Positions 22,436 to 33,629 of a stretch of 64,000 nt of DNA are shown piece by piece; the first letter of the stretch is position 1; each line of letters starts with the position of its first letter. A model generated the notes under the pieces. It had not been told where the DNA came from. It searched no databases and was given only the letters and a program-made list of their open reading frames with translations. The stretch covers positions 41,161,719 to 41,225,718 of the forward strand of contig CM055095.1 in NCBI GenBank assembly GCA_029204225.1. Reading direction: 5' to 3'. A program made the translations under genes and the position numbers. Source of the DNA: Diphasiastrum complanatum (taxonomy: Eukaryota > Streptophyta > Lycopodiopsida > Lycopodiales > Lycopodiaceae).

Positions 22436-23060
22436 TTATGCTGAGCATAAGTCAAGTTGTATGCTGAGCATAGAACAAAGAAGCTGTGGTTCGCAAAGGA
22501 GCTGCCGCTCTGGCCATTTCTTAACACCTTGATGATCTTGTCTACCTTCTTCGAGCACCTGAATCTGTACTTGCGGGAAACAAGCTAGCTTGCTGTCTTC
22601 TGGATTCGTCTCGGAAGAGACTGTTGGATTGATCTTGGCTGTAAACACAAGGAAAATCGGGTGTTCGCCCTCACGATCAATGCGAAACAAGGGCAAAAAT
22701 AACACTGTAAGACACAGGAGTAAGACATAGAAGAGGAGCGAGTGAAAGCCTGATTACCTCCAAGTTTCAACAGAATTCTCAGGACTACTATCTCCTGGCA
22801 CTGTAATCCTCCAGAAGCGATGGCGTGACGCCACAAGACAGCCTGGATCAGGAGCATGCATTGGATGATTCCCTCAAAGATGCAGATCGTGTCAAGGACA
22901 TGTACGATAAAATGAAGAATTTGGATACAAATGGATCGATGCCTCCAGAGTCATGGTCCGAGGTAAGCCTTGTGCTCTCGCAGTTTAAATTTGAGGCAGA
23001 ACGAACATCCAGCAAATCGGAGCTACTCGGACGATGGTTTTCGTGTTTTGAGTGTTGATT
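22436..23060 (+). other. Gene-like island, possible exon fragment, unrecognised
   Basis: This stretch has more balanced composition than its flanks. On the plus strand a frame open from 22807 reads SLDQEHALDDSLKDADRVKD, then MYDKMKNLDTNGSMPPESW. At 22962 there is a good splice-donor match (CCGAG then GTAAGC). There is no in-frame ATG. On the minus strand there is a donor-like GGAG/GTAATC near 22760 and an acceptor-like TTTACAG near 22640. I do not recognise the protein. It may be an exon of a broken or partial gene, or chance. Confidence 0.25.
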
Positions 23061-24029
23061 CCGGAGCATCAGTAGAATTGTAAGAAGGTTAATCCGAGTT
23101 TTGCAACCTCTTTCAACAACTCAAATACGAAGAAGATGAGCGCTGTCACGTTCTCTTTATTTGTGGCTCCTACTTGGTGAGGATGTATCTTGTCAGTGGC
23201 TATTCGGATGTTTTATGTGTTAGTTGTCAATAAGTACCACGATCACATTTAGCTTCAACAAGGGCTGGTTTTGTCACTTTATTGGTTTCTAGAAACCACA
23301 TGATGAAGCCAGCGTAATTTGATGCAGTGACTGTCTTGGACTCTTGGTGGGTAGCTCGCGCTAGATAGATAATGCCAAAGGGCAAAGGTATCATGTGAAA
23401 CATCTGTTGATTAGCTTAATTCAAAATGAGAGTGATTTCTTATTCACTCTTTTTTAGAATCGTGTGCTTAATATCCATAACAGCTGCCTGTAAAGCTTGC
23501 GTTTAGGTCATTATAAACCCATAAGCTGCATCTGCAGCCCATGGTATGATCCATACGAGTATGACATCAGATGTATAATACAAACTAATACATGAAATGA
23601 TATGTTCCCAGTGACGATGTACCCTCCAAATTTCACCATCCTTGGGTTAGATCCACTCTTATAATTGTGTGTGGAACCAAAATACATAATACTTTCAATC
23701 ATTCTAATGCAAGAAAGAAAAGAGGACTATAGATGTGTTACATTAGCAATTTTGTCACCATCAAATTAAGACCATTTTTGGGTTGTGAAGACCATTTTTG
23801 GGTTGTAAAAATTTCACAGGTTGGGAGAAGGATTTCAATGCAAGAGTTGAGTACTTCAAAGTCATTTCTTAGGTCGAGTTTGCAAGTTTGGTGCAATAAA
23901 TTCAATAGAAGTCTCAAAAGAGTTTCATTTTCAACCTAACATAAACCAATATGTATGATAGGCAATGTCATTCTAACATTCAAATGCATTCACAAATTAA
24001 GACTAGTTGACTTCATAAGTTTAAAGTGG
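23061..24029. other. Anonymous non-coding DNA
   Basis: No coding or structural feature recognised, apart from a small duplication GACCATTTTTGGGTTGT at 23770-23805. Confidence 0.5.
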
Positions 24030-24870
24030 CCATGGCAAATATGGGCAAACATGTGCTTGGAAAGACAAGTAAATTGGATGAAAATTTCAGTGATAGTGTA
24101 TGGAGGTTCAAAATGAAGAATATATTGATTGAGAAAAAGTTGTGGGATATTGTGACCAAAGATAAGTGAAGACCGATGAGAACAAATTGACATTCATGCT
24201 TTTGAGAAGTGTGTCAGATGAGCGCTCACAATTATCAAGTTAGTTGTTAAGGATCATGTCATAACTCACATCAATGAGATGATAACACCTAGGCATGTCA
24301 CACAAGCACTCACAATTATCGAGTTATAAGCGGTCAAAGATAATGTCATAACTCACATCAATGAAATAATAACACCTAGGTAAGCATGGGATGCACTCAA
24401 GGTAGAGTATGAGACCTGAAATCCTTCTCATATATTTTTTTTATGCACTACGTTGAATGGTGCAAAAATTGAAGAGAATAAGATGGTTGATGCATTTCTT
24501 ACTTGTATCAAGAAATTACAGGACACACTCCATTCAAGATGTGAAACTCATACAAACAACACCGACTAGTATTCATGAAGTCTGTCAAACCTTCATGAGT
24601 GAAATAGCCTCTAGCGAGAGGTTACCTATGTTTGAGGAACTGCACAACATCTTGTTATTGGAGGTGCAATGATGGGAAGTGGTCAAATCTCGTAAAGAAC
24701 TGTAAAAAATGTAGCCTTTGTTGACACAGGACGAAGGGCGAATGTGGATTAAAAGACGTTAGGTGGCAAGGTTGACAAAGATGACTCATTAGAAAAGAAA
24801 ATGCTTTTGTTGCCAAAAGCAAGGTCATTGGATTACAAACTACAAGAAATAAAAATGGTGATATTAATCA
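24030..24870 (+). pseudogene. Copia C3 gag relic
   Basis: The plus strand near 24036-24170 reads MGKHVLGKTSKLDENFSD, then WRFKMKNILIEKKLWDIVT, the typical N-terminal copia gag signature. A second piece (24540-24672) reads TPTSIHEVCQTFMSEIASSE. A zinc knuckle CFCCQKQGHWITNY near 24800-24845 has its last Cys changed to Tyr by a G-to-A change. A direct repeat of about 85 bp (TCACAATTATCGAGTT, GATAATGTCATAACTCACATC) near 24230-24380 duplicates part of gag. Many stops. Confidence 0.75.
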
Positions 24871-25700
24871 TAGAAAGGTGAAGCAATCATGGAATTTAGT
24901 GGAGAATAAAGAAGGTGATCATTCTACTATGTTTGAATTAGCTTTACCTTTGCAAGAGGTCATTTGAATCTTGCTAATTTGCAGTTGTTGAAGACACTCA
25001 ACATGGTTACAGGTTTGCCTACCACTGGGGATCAAATTGAATTCATTTGTATGATTGCATTTATGACAAGCAACATTGAGAAAATTTCAATAAGGGTTGT
25101 GCTACTTGTGCAAAGAAAGTGCTAGAACTTGTACATACGAATTTATGTGGGCCAATGAGAACAATGTTCATTGGTGGATCCTACTATTTCATTACTTTCA
25201 TTGATCACAAGTCAAGAAAGTCATTAATCTTTCTTGATTTTCTTAAGAAGAAGTCAAAAGCTTTCCCAATGTTCAAGCAATTCAAGGCAATAATGGAGAA
25301 TCAAACTAATGCAAAGACAAAAGTCTTACGATCAAATAATGGTGGTGAGTACAACTCGGATAAATTTAATGATTTATAAAGAGCATGGAATTAGGAGGCA
25401 ATCATCCTACACACTTCAAAATATAGTGGGATAGTTGAGTGCAAACATAGGACAATTATAGAGTAAGCTCATCATGTAATACTCAATTACATGGGTTTTA
25501 CGAATTCATTTTGGAATGGACTTGTAACACTGCCAATTTTCTTCAAAATAGAAGTCCAAATCTTGCGATACCAAATATGACTCCAGATGTGACATTATTA
25601 GGGACTAAGCCGAAGATGCAAGGTGTATGGGCTACTATCGTGCAATCCTCAATCCTTGTTTACATGTCCAAATGAAGCTTTTTTAATAAAAACATGGTTG
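24871..25700 (+). pseudogene. Copia C3 integrase relic with mutated catalytic Asp
   Basis: A pre-integrase zinc-finger piece, HLNLANLQLLKTLNMVTGLP (near 24962), is followed after a frame break by an 86-codon frame (25119-25379). It holds LELVHTNLCGPMR, FITFIDHKSRKS and VLRSNNGGEYNS. In active copia integrases these read HTDLCGPM and SDNGGEY, so both catalytic Asp codons are now Asn. The third motif survives near 25395-25450 as SYTLQN and VECKHRT, with the Glu retained. The remainder to 25700 shows TNSFWNGLVTLPIFF in shifted frames. RT is not recognisable downstream. Inactive. Confidence 0.8.
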
Positions 25701-26475
25701 TATATGTTTTTAATAAAAACATATTAGTATATTGAATCAAGTAGAAGAATCTTGCAATGCAGAAAATGATGATCCATTGGATAAAGCTATCCAAACGAGA
25801 CCATTGTTGAGGAAGTAGCAAAACAAGGATATTTTTACATTAAAACCTATCTATAATTTAAGACAATAATATGAAAAACCAATTTTTTCTTTGATGCTCT
25901 TTTCACATTAGATAAGAAAATAAGGACATAAGGATAAGAAAATTATGGTACATGTTACAATATGGATCTTGTTGCTTTATGTTAATGGCTACTACATTGA
26001 CAAGATTTAATTGCTACTTTTTGATAATTTTCCTTTTAAGCAAGAGGGTGTCATTGTTATTTATTCATAGCCATAATAGTAGCTGCATATGGTAGTGTGT
26101 AATCAATTAAAGACTTCACATGAGCCGCTAGAATACTCTAAACAGGGATTGGAGGACTCAAAAGAGCTCTAGATTGGATAGTATTTGATTCCGTTAGAGA
26201 TTCTGCCTAGTCGTGACAGTGTTGAGTAGCCAAATAATCGAGTCGATGGTGGTTACTTGATATTCGATGATGAAATTGTCGATAATACATAGTCCGATAG
26301 TTCGACATTGTCAGTAAAACACTATCATTGATTCCTTTGTATTTCTATAGATTGTTCAAAAACCAGTGTATTTCTACAACGTATGTGACTATACAAATAT
26401 CTACATACAACAATCGAATGGATTTAGATAATCCATGAGATAAGGGATATAGAGGATAGAAATCCAACAGCCTGA
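25701..26475. other. Decayed DNA after copia C3
   Basis: A possible acidic linker fragment lies near 25745-25810. Otherwise nothing is recognised; RT and RNase H are absent. Confidence 0.4.
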
Positions 26476-26627
26476 TGAGAGGACGATAATGACCGTTGAG
26501 GGTGGCGCATAATGGAGCCTAGTGAGAGGACGATGATAGTCATTGAAGCTTGGTGAGAAGACGATAATGACCATTGAGGTTGGAGCATGGTGGACTCTGG
26601 TGAGAGGATGATAATGACCATTGGGGG
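26476..26627. repeat. Minisatellite, 47/31-bp units
   Basis: Four units begin TGAGA(G/A)GACGAT(A/G)AT at 26476, 26523, 26554 and 26601. Their lengths are 47, 31, 47 and about 27 bp, so a long and a short form alternate. Confidence 0.85.
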
Positions 26628-27339
26628 ACAATGTCATGAAATCAAGTATATTAAGCATATTGGTTTCAAGAGGCTCCCAATTTTTGGCGAAAAGGTTGAT
26701 GATGATGCAATCAAGTGATTTTCTCTTTAAGAATATTAAATGAAATGGCTGGTTAAATCTCCTCAATGGTTTAGGATTTGTTGACAGAATTTATGACTTA
26801 TGGAGAAGTGGGTGGGAAAAGTGATAGAAATTGAGGACATTGCACATAGTGATTGCTAACAACACATGGTGCCTTAATTCGATTTGTAAAAGTACAGATT
26901 AAGAATTCTTTTAATTGCATAGCCATGTGTATATATTCGATAACAATCGGAGATACTCAGTTAATGTTACTACGACATCGATCAATCAAACATCCTTTCA
27001 AAGAGCTACTATTCGACCTTTCTCTCTGTTACTACAGAGTATTGTTTCAGAAAAATGGCAACTCCGTCTACATTCAGAATCGTACACATTTTGACTATAT
27101 TTATTCTTTCCAATAATGTAAGTGATGTTGTATCGTGTTGAATGCATTTTTGTTCTTTTTCATTTGATTCACGATATGCAGATAAGACATTTCGTAGGTT
27201 AAACTATTCATATGACTGATAATTCGTGTCAATTGTAATGCTCTAAGATCTGCTCTTTTTCACTTCTACAATTAAATCTAAATCACTCTAACTTGTGCAT
27301 GTCTACGGAATTGATTGTTTGTTGCTTCCTATTCTCCAC
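26628..27339. other. Anonymous non-coding DNA
   Basis: No domain or repeat recognised. Confidence 0.5.
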
Positions 27340-27911
27340 AGTCGAATAGATTGGCCGAAAGGAAAAACAAGACCTTAGTCCAGTCTGCAAATGCATGATC
27401 ACTCATGTTTCGTTTCCCAAATCATTTTGGCAACATGTTGTGTCGATGGCAACGTACATGTGAAATTGATGTATAACTAAAAGCTTACTTGATAGGAAGA
27501 CTCCTTATGAAGTTTGTACTGAATCCGAACCTTCATTAAAGCATTTAAGAGACTTCGGATGCATTGCCTATACTCATCCCAAAAGGACACAAGACAAAAA
27601 CTAGATGAGCATTCAATCAAAACTATTTTTGTTGGTTATTCTTCTTCGAATGTTATGTATCAACTATACAATATTGTATTTTGTAAAGTTTTTACTGGTA
27701 CGGATGTGAATTTCATCGAGGATCAATTCATTAATCTAAAGGGCATGAACCAGACCCAGTTTATCGACTCTATTCCGATAATTGATGTATATTGAAATAC
27801 CATTTCTATTCTTTCAAGTAGTTAGACTGTACAGTCAGATTCAGAGGAAGATAAAGCAGCTACAACTCAGGAGCAGCCAACACAGCTGATACCGATGGGA
27901 ATTGAGAGTCT
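27340..27911 (+). pseudogene. Copia C4 integrase C-terminal relic
   Basis: The plus strand near 27350-27560 reads RLAERKNKTLVQ (third catalytic motif with Glu), then after frame breaks RKTPYEVCTESEPSLKHLR and FGCIAYTHPKRTQDKK. The open frame 27559-27795 continues with KTIFVGYSSSNVMYQLYN. An acidic linker SDSEEDKAATTQEQPTQ (27838-27890) would lead to RT, but the sequence is cut at 27911 by a minus-strand copia LTR with primer-binding site. The two copia relics therefore meet head to head. Confidence 0.8.
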
Positions 27912-27925
27912 GCGCTCTGATACCA
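27912..27925 (-). other. Copia C5 primer-binding site
   Basis: The minus strand reads TGGTATCAGAGCGC, the tRNA-iMet-type site, four bases inside the LTR end. Almost no internal sequence of this copy follows it. Confidence 0.8.
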
Positions 27926-27929
27926 TTGA

Positions 27930-28797
27930 TGCGAATTTGTCGCGAATCGAGTCGAATGAAATTTGAATAAAATTTGGATGGAATTCGGAGATGACTATTG
28001 GTCACTGCCTACTATATCATTCCTAAAATCCTCCAAAATATAGACAGACACTACTGACCTACGTTTTAAATTAATTCAGCATTCAACAAGATTGAACCTA
28101 TGTGTGGAATAGATGAAACAGGTGAATCAGATACACGAATAAAAGTAGACAATAATTCAATCGAGATTAGACAATTCAGAATGATATGTGCATAACAGCT
28201 ACAATATCGTCAATTGATTCTCTTTTCTTAAAGCACTATGTGACAGACCCACATAGCGCATTGGCATGAGAGAAGCGATGTTGATCTCTCACAAACAGTG
28301 TCTCGCTTACTAGTGGACTTCTCGGATCTCTATGGATCCTGCTTACAATATTCACTCACGGGTGGACTGTTCTATTCTGTATATTCTATTGCATCTAGCA
28401 ACTGCATATATTCAGAGAAATATCCTGATTAGACAGATTAAACAATCTAAAACTAATCACAGATTACAAGAGTGGCGGATTAAGCATGTCCTAACTCTCT
28501 TCTGCTGATGTCATCATATCATATCAGAAGACTGTACTTCATGGTACTTGTTTGATCTTCCTGGTACTTTGGAACGTGGGGTGTCGAAGATATTCGACTT
28601 TTGAGTGTCTCAAACATTTTTGTTTCGCGTCATTCGATCTTCAGCTGAGCTGTCGTTCGACCTTCGGCTGCGCTGTCGTTCGTGAACATTTCACCTTCAA
28701 GGTCTTTGAGGTCTTCGAGTTTGAGCCTTCGAGTTGTTCGAATTTGAGGTCTTCGAGATTTTCGTCAGTTTGGGAATAGAAACACTTTGTTTCTTCA
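27930..28797 (-). repeat. Copia C5 LTR
   Basis: 868 bp on the minus strand, starting TGAAGAAACAAAGTG (28797) and ending TTCGCA (27930). The family is that of the C1 LTR: shared blocks include AATTACAAGAGTGGC or GATTACAAGAGTGGC and CTTCTGCTGATGTCAT. A 23-bp tandem pair, TTCGA(T/C)CTTC(A/G)GCTG(A/C)GCTGTCG, lies near 28637-28682. The polypurine tract GAGAGGGAGC follows at 28798-28807. Confidence 0.8.
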
Positions 28798-29720
28798 GCT
28801 CCCTCTCAAAGCATGGTAGCTTGATGACTCCAAGTCTACTCCTCTGTATCTCGAACAATCCTTTGTCCAAGGCCTTTGGAGAGATGCCTTGCTAGCATCA
28901 CTTTAGGAAAGCATCTGGAACCCTGCATCACGAGAATAACACAATCCAAAAATCCTTCGTTAGCTGAAGGTACTGCAGGATTCGCTTTGCGATCTTCTAG
29001 TGAGTCAAGCCTGGATTCGTACTGAATTGGCTCATCTTGAACATGACATAAGCAATGTCAGGGCATGTGTTATCTGCAAGATATATTAGTGATCTGATGA
29101 GCTTCCTCTATGGTGTATACTCCATCAAGTCTCTTTTTGCTTCAGTCTTTTAACAATCTTCATTCGTTAGGATTGTTCCTGCAAGCATTGGAGTATTTGC
29201 TCCTTTGCAATTCATCATCCCGAAATCTTCTAAGATCCTCTAGGTATATTTGGACTGATGAAGGTACAACTTTCCTTCGTCATAGTCTCTGTCAATCTGT
29301 AAGCCAAAATAACATTTGGCTTCTCCAAGGTCTGTAATCTCGAAATCTTTCGAGATGTCACACTTCACTTCAACAATAAGCTCTTCACTTTTATAGAGTA
29401 TCAGGGTGTCGTCCACATATATAGCTATAATGATGATCTTCTCATCTGTAATTCTTACATAAACATTGAAATCAACTATTAGCGGCTTGAATTTCAAGGA
29501 TTTCAGGGCTTGATCTTTCTTCTTGTACCACTATCGTATTGCTTCAGGCCGTAGATACTCTTGTGCATTCTGCATGCATGAGTAGGAAGTGAATTCGAAA
29601 TGTAGCCTAGAGGTTGATCCATGTAGACTTCTTCATCTAGCTCACCATGTAAGAACGCTGTCTTTTTGTCCACAATGTGAATCCAGAGATCATAAGCAGC
29701 TAGTTGCATATGCACTTCAT
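28798..29720 (-). pseudogene. Copia C5 RT and RNase H relic
   Basis: The minus strand from about 29700 reads [20 protein letters not shown] and [12 protein letters not shown]. After a frame break at 29500, IIIIAIYVDDTLILYKSEEL carries the YVDD catalytic box, and DFEITDLGEAKCYFGLQ follows (29497-29240). Further down, RILEDFGMMNCKGANTPM and weak RNase H text run to the polypurine tract. RNase H is shorter than in the intact element. The upstream end is fused at 29720 to gypsy G2, so integrase and gag are missing. Confidence 0.85.
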
Positions 29721-29721
29721 T

Positions 29722-30165
29722 AGATTTTTCAAATACAACACAAAAAAGTGGCTCCTGATGGACTTCTGGTTCAGCTTGAGTTAACTTTTGCGCTAATACT
29801 TCTTTTGCTTTTGGCACCAACTTCAGGAACTCTCTTAACAAAATTTTGATCTTACTAGACAAAATATTCACGAGCGATTCTGTTTGCGGTGCTTCCAGTT
29901 CAGTCATCTTGAAAGCTTCTTTATGATGATGCAATTGAGCATTCATATTTGTACGTGAATTTTTCGGTGACTACAATGGTGAAGAACAAACTTCGGATGT
30001 TGCTTTAGCAGCTTCAAGCTTCTCTTCTTCTTGCAGATGTTTAATCCACTACCTCATATCCTGATATCTTTTTTTTTTTGCATGAAATTTTGAATAGACT
30101 CCAGATGTTGTTGGTATATCAGTTAATGATATAGAATCAACAAGTACTGGACCTACTACCGATTC
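29722..30165 (-). pseudogene. G2 gag-protease junction fragment
   Basis: 29946-29722 reads [20 protein letters not shown], then [19 protein letters not shown] and [19 protein letters not shown], matching G1 4159-3910. It breaks into copia sequence with no protease active site. Confidence 0.75.
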
Positions 30166-31674
30166 TTTCTGCATATGTGCTCCGGTGATCACCATCAAGG
30201 GTACACTTGGTTTATTCTAAGCTACTGGTCTTTCTGCTTCTGTGCTCCAGTGATCACCATCAAGGGTATACTTGGTTTATTCTAAGCTACTGGTCTTTGC
30301 TTGATTGTTATCAAATTTATAGGAGCTGTAGCCAGTGGTGACTTTGGTCTTGCTGGACATTCCTTATAGCAATGCCCATAATCACAGTCACGACAGAATG
30401 GTATTTGGACATTCTGCAACTTTGTGATTTTCTCCACATGCAAAACATCCAAGTGGTGCTCTGGTCTAGTTTCTAGATGTTTGTTGTTGCACGACAACAT
30501 AAATAGCATATTGTTCTGAAGATCCACCTTCTTGATCATTACCATAGTTCCATCGCTCGACACTTCTGTAAGGTTCTGGTTCCATCAAATTGGCAGGAGG
30601 AGCGGGGTGCTTTGGTGAGGCAGGTAAGGCTAACCGTTCTGGGTATCCAAGAGCAGATTGTCGAGGTCTAGCTGCCAGATTTCCTCCATAATATGGTTCT
30701 CGATATCCCATCCGAACATACTGTTGCTGATTGAAATTGCAAAAAGCAGTCTCATGATCAGGCGAATGACACAAATGGCATGTACTGATTTCCATTTGTT
30801 TTTTCAATTGAGGACACTCATTCACTGTGTGTTTTCCTGTACAAATAGAACACCAGACATTTTCCCTAGTAGGAAAAGTCTTTGCAAACTTCTCAAGTTC
30901 CTTGTTCGCTTGTCCATGGAAATCTTCCAATGCTTTGATCTTCTCATCAAATTGTGACTGCAACTTTTCCATCTGTTTCTGTTGGTTCTTTCCAAGATTC
31001 TCGAACTCATTGAGCATCATTTATGCAGTAGCATTGACATTCGTTGATGCAATAGTGGTGGATGTCGTAGTGGTCTGCCCTGTTGTATAAGGCAACATAC
31101 TGATATTCGGCTCATCGTCTGAATCTTCATCCTCCTCCCAAATTGCATCATCCATAGCATTTTGCAAGATTGCGTACTCATTATGGCGTTTCAGCTCACA
31201 TTTGATCCTTTTAGGTAATCCTGAAAAAAAACCACATAATCATGGCATTTCCGTTAATCAGCTCAGGTTCGCGCTCAGATTTAAGGCGTTTTACCCGTTC
31301 AATGTAATCTCGAACCATTGCCCACTTTCCCATTTTAATCTACTTAAAAGTAGGAAAGGGTCTTCCATAAACTTCCGAGGTTTAAACCATGTGATAAGGG
31401 CTCGTTTAACAATCTCCCAATCTGTATGTTCAGTTTCATCTTGATTATAGTACCAATCTTGTGTTGTGCCTGTTAAGGCCATAGGAAAAAATTTAAGTTT
31501 ATCCTAGGGAAAAACTTCGTCATAGATTTCACAAGATTCAGAATAGATCTGAAGAAATCTAACTGGATCTGTTAATCCATTGTATTTTGGTAGATCCAAA
31601 TGGGATGCTTTTCTAACAATGATTGGATTGACTTCCTGAGGAGTACCTCCAAGAGCACCTCTAGGGACAACCAT
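30166..31674 (-). pseudogene. G2 gag with three zinc knuckles
   Basis: It starts at ATG 31674 (MVVPRGALGGTPQEVNPIIV). The capsid region has LTGTTQDWYYNQDETEH and ITWFKPRKFMEDPFLLLSR (31482-31300). After frame breaks, a 184-codon frame (31020-30466) has a coiled-coil-like EFENLGKNQQKQMEKLQSQF, then zinc knuckles CSICTGKHTVNEC and CHLCHSPDHETAFC (both CX2CX4HX4C). A third, CRDCDYGHCYKEC (CX2CX3HX4C), falls near 30400-30360. The nucleocapsid would bind element RNA. A 65-bp tandem duplication (30176-30300) lies in its distal part. At least two frame breaks remain. Confidence 0.85.
30176..30300. repeat. 65-bp tandem duplication in G2 gag
   Basis: TGTGCTCC(G/A)GTGATCACCATC starts at 30176 and again at 30241. 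G1 has a single copy, so this arose in G2. Confidence 0.85.
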
Positions 31675-31689
31675 CTTTACAGATTAAAT

Positions 31690-32855
31690 CAAGCAGACAA
31701 TGAGACTGGATCTAGATTTTTAATCAAAACTATCTGAAATCAGATCTCTTGAGAAGAATCAGATTCCTATATCGTGAAAAAAATTTCAAAAATCAACCAA
31801 TCGATATTTCTCAAAAATGAAAAAATTCTCAAAATCAAAATCAGACTATATCAGATTTGATCCAAAATTTTACAAGGACTTGTTCTGAAAAATTAGAACC
31901 TAAAAATAAAACTGGCGAAGGTTTCCTAGACGAAGATTCACTCGGCGAAGGTTCAACAGTGCTATTTTCGAAAAAAAAAAAAAAACTCTCTAATCAGGTT
32001 TTTCTAACAAATTCTATGGAAGTAACCTTCGTCGAACTCTCAGACTCAGAATCTGACACAGATAAAGCTGGAGTAGAACTGACGAAGGTTTCTGGCACAC
32101 AAAAACACAGTTTCTATAGATTCGCAAGGGTAAAAATAGAGATTTTCTATGATCTGGATAGGATAAATGTTCGCCGAACTCAAAAATAATAAATTACTAT
32201 AAATAGAATAATCTGAAAACCCAGCGAAGGTTTTGGCAAAAAATCAAGAGTAATACTGGTATTTTTGCAAAAAAGAGACTTTTTTGACAAAAATATGACA
32301 ATATGACAACTGATCCTCTGAGAAACTTTCTATTTTTAGATTAATTCTTCATCGACTTGGCAGTAGATAGATTTGAATCACACCTATGCACAGTGAATCG
32401 GATGAAGGTTCTTTTTTTGTATTTTAGGGTTTTGGTGATTTTTTGCTGATGTTTTTGGAAATCTGCTAGGAAGGATTGTTCGCCCTTCAAACTAAAGGTT
32501 TTGTGATCAAAACCGAAGGTGTCTGCAACTTGGCGAACGTTTCTTGAAAGAGGGTAAAAAGTTATCAGCTTTAATGACAATTTTTGTCTCCTTTTGACCA
32601 AAATCTGGCAGATTTGACCAAATTTTGTTGTTTTTCTTGATATCTTAGATCCAAATGGATGTTAAGATAGGTGATATGAGTAGCTTTCCTTGTTCCACAA
32701 TCAGATTAGATTTTAAACAAGGAAATCCCCTCAAATCAGGCAATTTCACTTCCAAACTAACTCAAATGCAGATTTAACACTATTCATGCCACGACAAGAT
32801 GCCTAATGCAAGCTAACCATCCAACAAACATGTTGCAGACTGAAAAATTGGCGTA
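31690..32855 (-). other. G2 leader with GGCGAAGGTT motifs
   Basis: Homologous to the G1 leader. It carries decamer copies near 31914, 31944 and 32223, and more diverged ones elsewhere. No coding sequence. Confidence 0.7.
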
Positions 32856-32875
32856 GCTCCCCGGCAACAGTGCCA
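32856..32875 (-). other. G2 primer-binding site
   Basis: The minus strand reads TGGCACTGTTGCCGGGGAGC. It differs from G1 at a CpG (GGCGCC to GGCACT), a deamination-like change. Confidence 0.8.
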
Positions 32876-32879
32876 AAAT

Positions 32880-33629
32880 TGTAGTGGATTTCTTTCCTTG
32901 CCTAATCTCAACCCAAGATCTAATCAATCTAACATCAAGGAGATAAAATTAGTTGTCACGCGTAGATTCGTTCCCATGAGAGCGATAGCATAGTTCAGAT
33001 TTTAGCATGAATGGAAGATTCACATGTAACTCTACCATCCACTAACCCTAAGCATTAACGCTACATCCATTAACACTAGATCCACAATAAAGATAGCTTA
33101 CTCTTTCTCTCTCTCTCTTTCTCTCTCATAAAAAGTATAAAAACACGGTATCCCAATAACAATCAGATCCAACAATTAGCAAAACACAATAAAAGCATGA
33201 AAGATGGAGGAAAAGTGATAGAGAGCAAGGACGTTCATAAATCCATTTCACAAGAGATCCAATCTGCTTTATTGAAATGAAGATATGTACATGTGTAGGA
33301 AACTCGAATTGGTCCCTTTTTATAGTAGAGAGGAGGACCTTGGCTTCTGAATCCTATTGGTCCATTTCTACCTCCCTAATTATTCAAATTTAAAAAAAGA
33401 GTGAGAACCATCTAAAATTGAAGGAAAACCCAATTTTTTTCACTAACTTGACATTTAGGCCCTGCGACATTAAAAGTCCTGCAAAAAGGCCTAAAGTCCT
33501 TTTATTGACTTGCTAATTAATCAAATCTCTATGTGATCATCGTGTTGGACCTACACACACAAGGTGCCAAATCCCTCTCACTTATTAACTAGGGTTAGGG
33601 TTGCCTTGGAATTCACAAACCCTACAACA
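32880..33629 (-). repeat. G2 LTR
   Basis: 750 bp, starting TGTTGTAGGG and ending CCACTACA, four bases from the primer-binding site. On the minus strand ACTATAAAAAGGG (33326-33314) is a better TATA box than in G1, followed by a GA-rich stretch (33098-33128 on the plus strand as CT). Confidence 0.88.

Larger units (their letters stand above)
29720..33629 (-). mobile_element. Ty3/gypsy element G2, 5' half of the G1 family
   Basis: The minus-strand order is LTR (33629-32880), primer-binding site, repeat-rich leader (32850-31680), gag (31674-30170) and the start of the gag-protease junction. The sequence matches G1 to about G1 position 3905, then stops at 29720 and continues directly as copia RT. 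Protease, RT and integrase are absent. The join is a deletion or illegitimate recombination point, not an LTR boundary. The gag is less damaged than in G1. Confidence 0.88.

Noticed and set aside
27912-28797. Solo LTR interpretation of the C5 LTR
   Set aside because: A solo LTR would have host DNA and target duplications on both sides; here a polypurine tract and pol lie on one side and a primer-binding site on the other.
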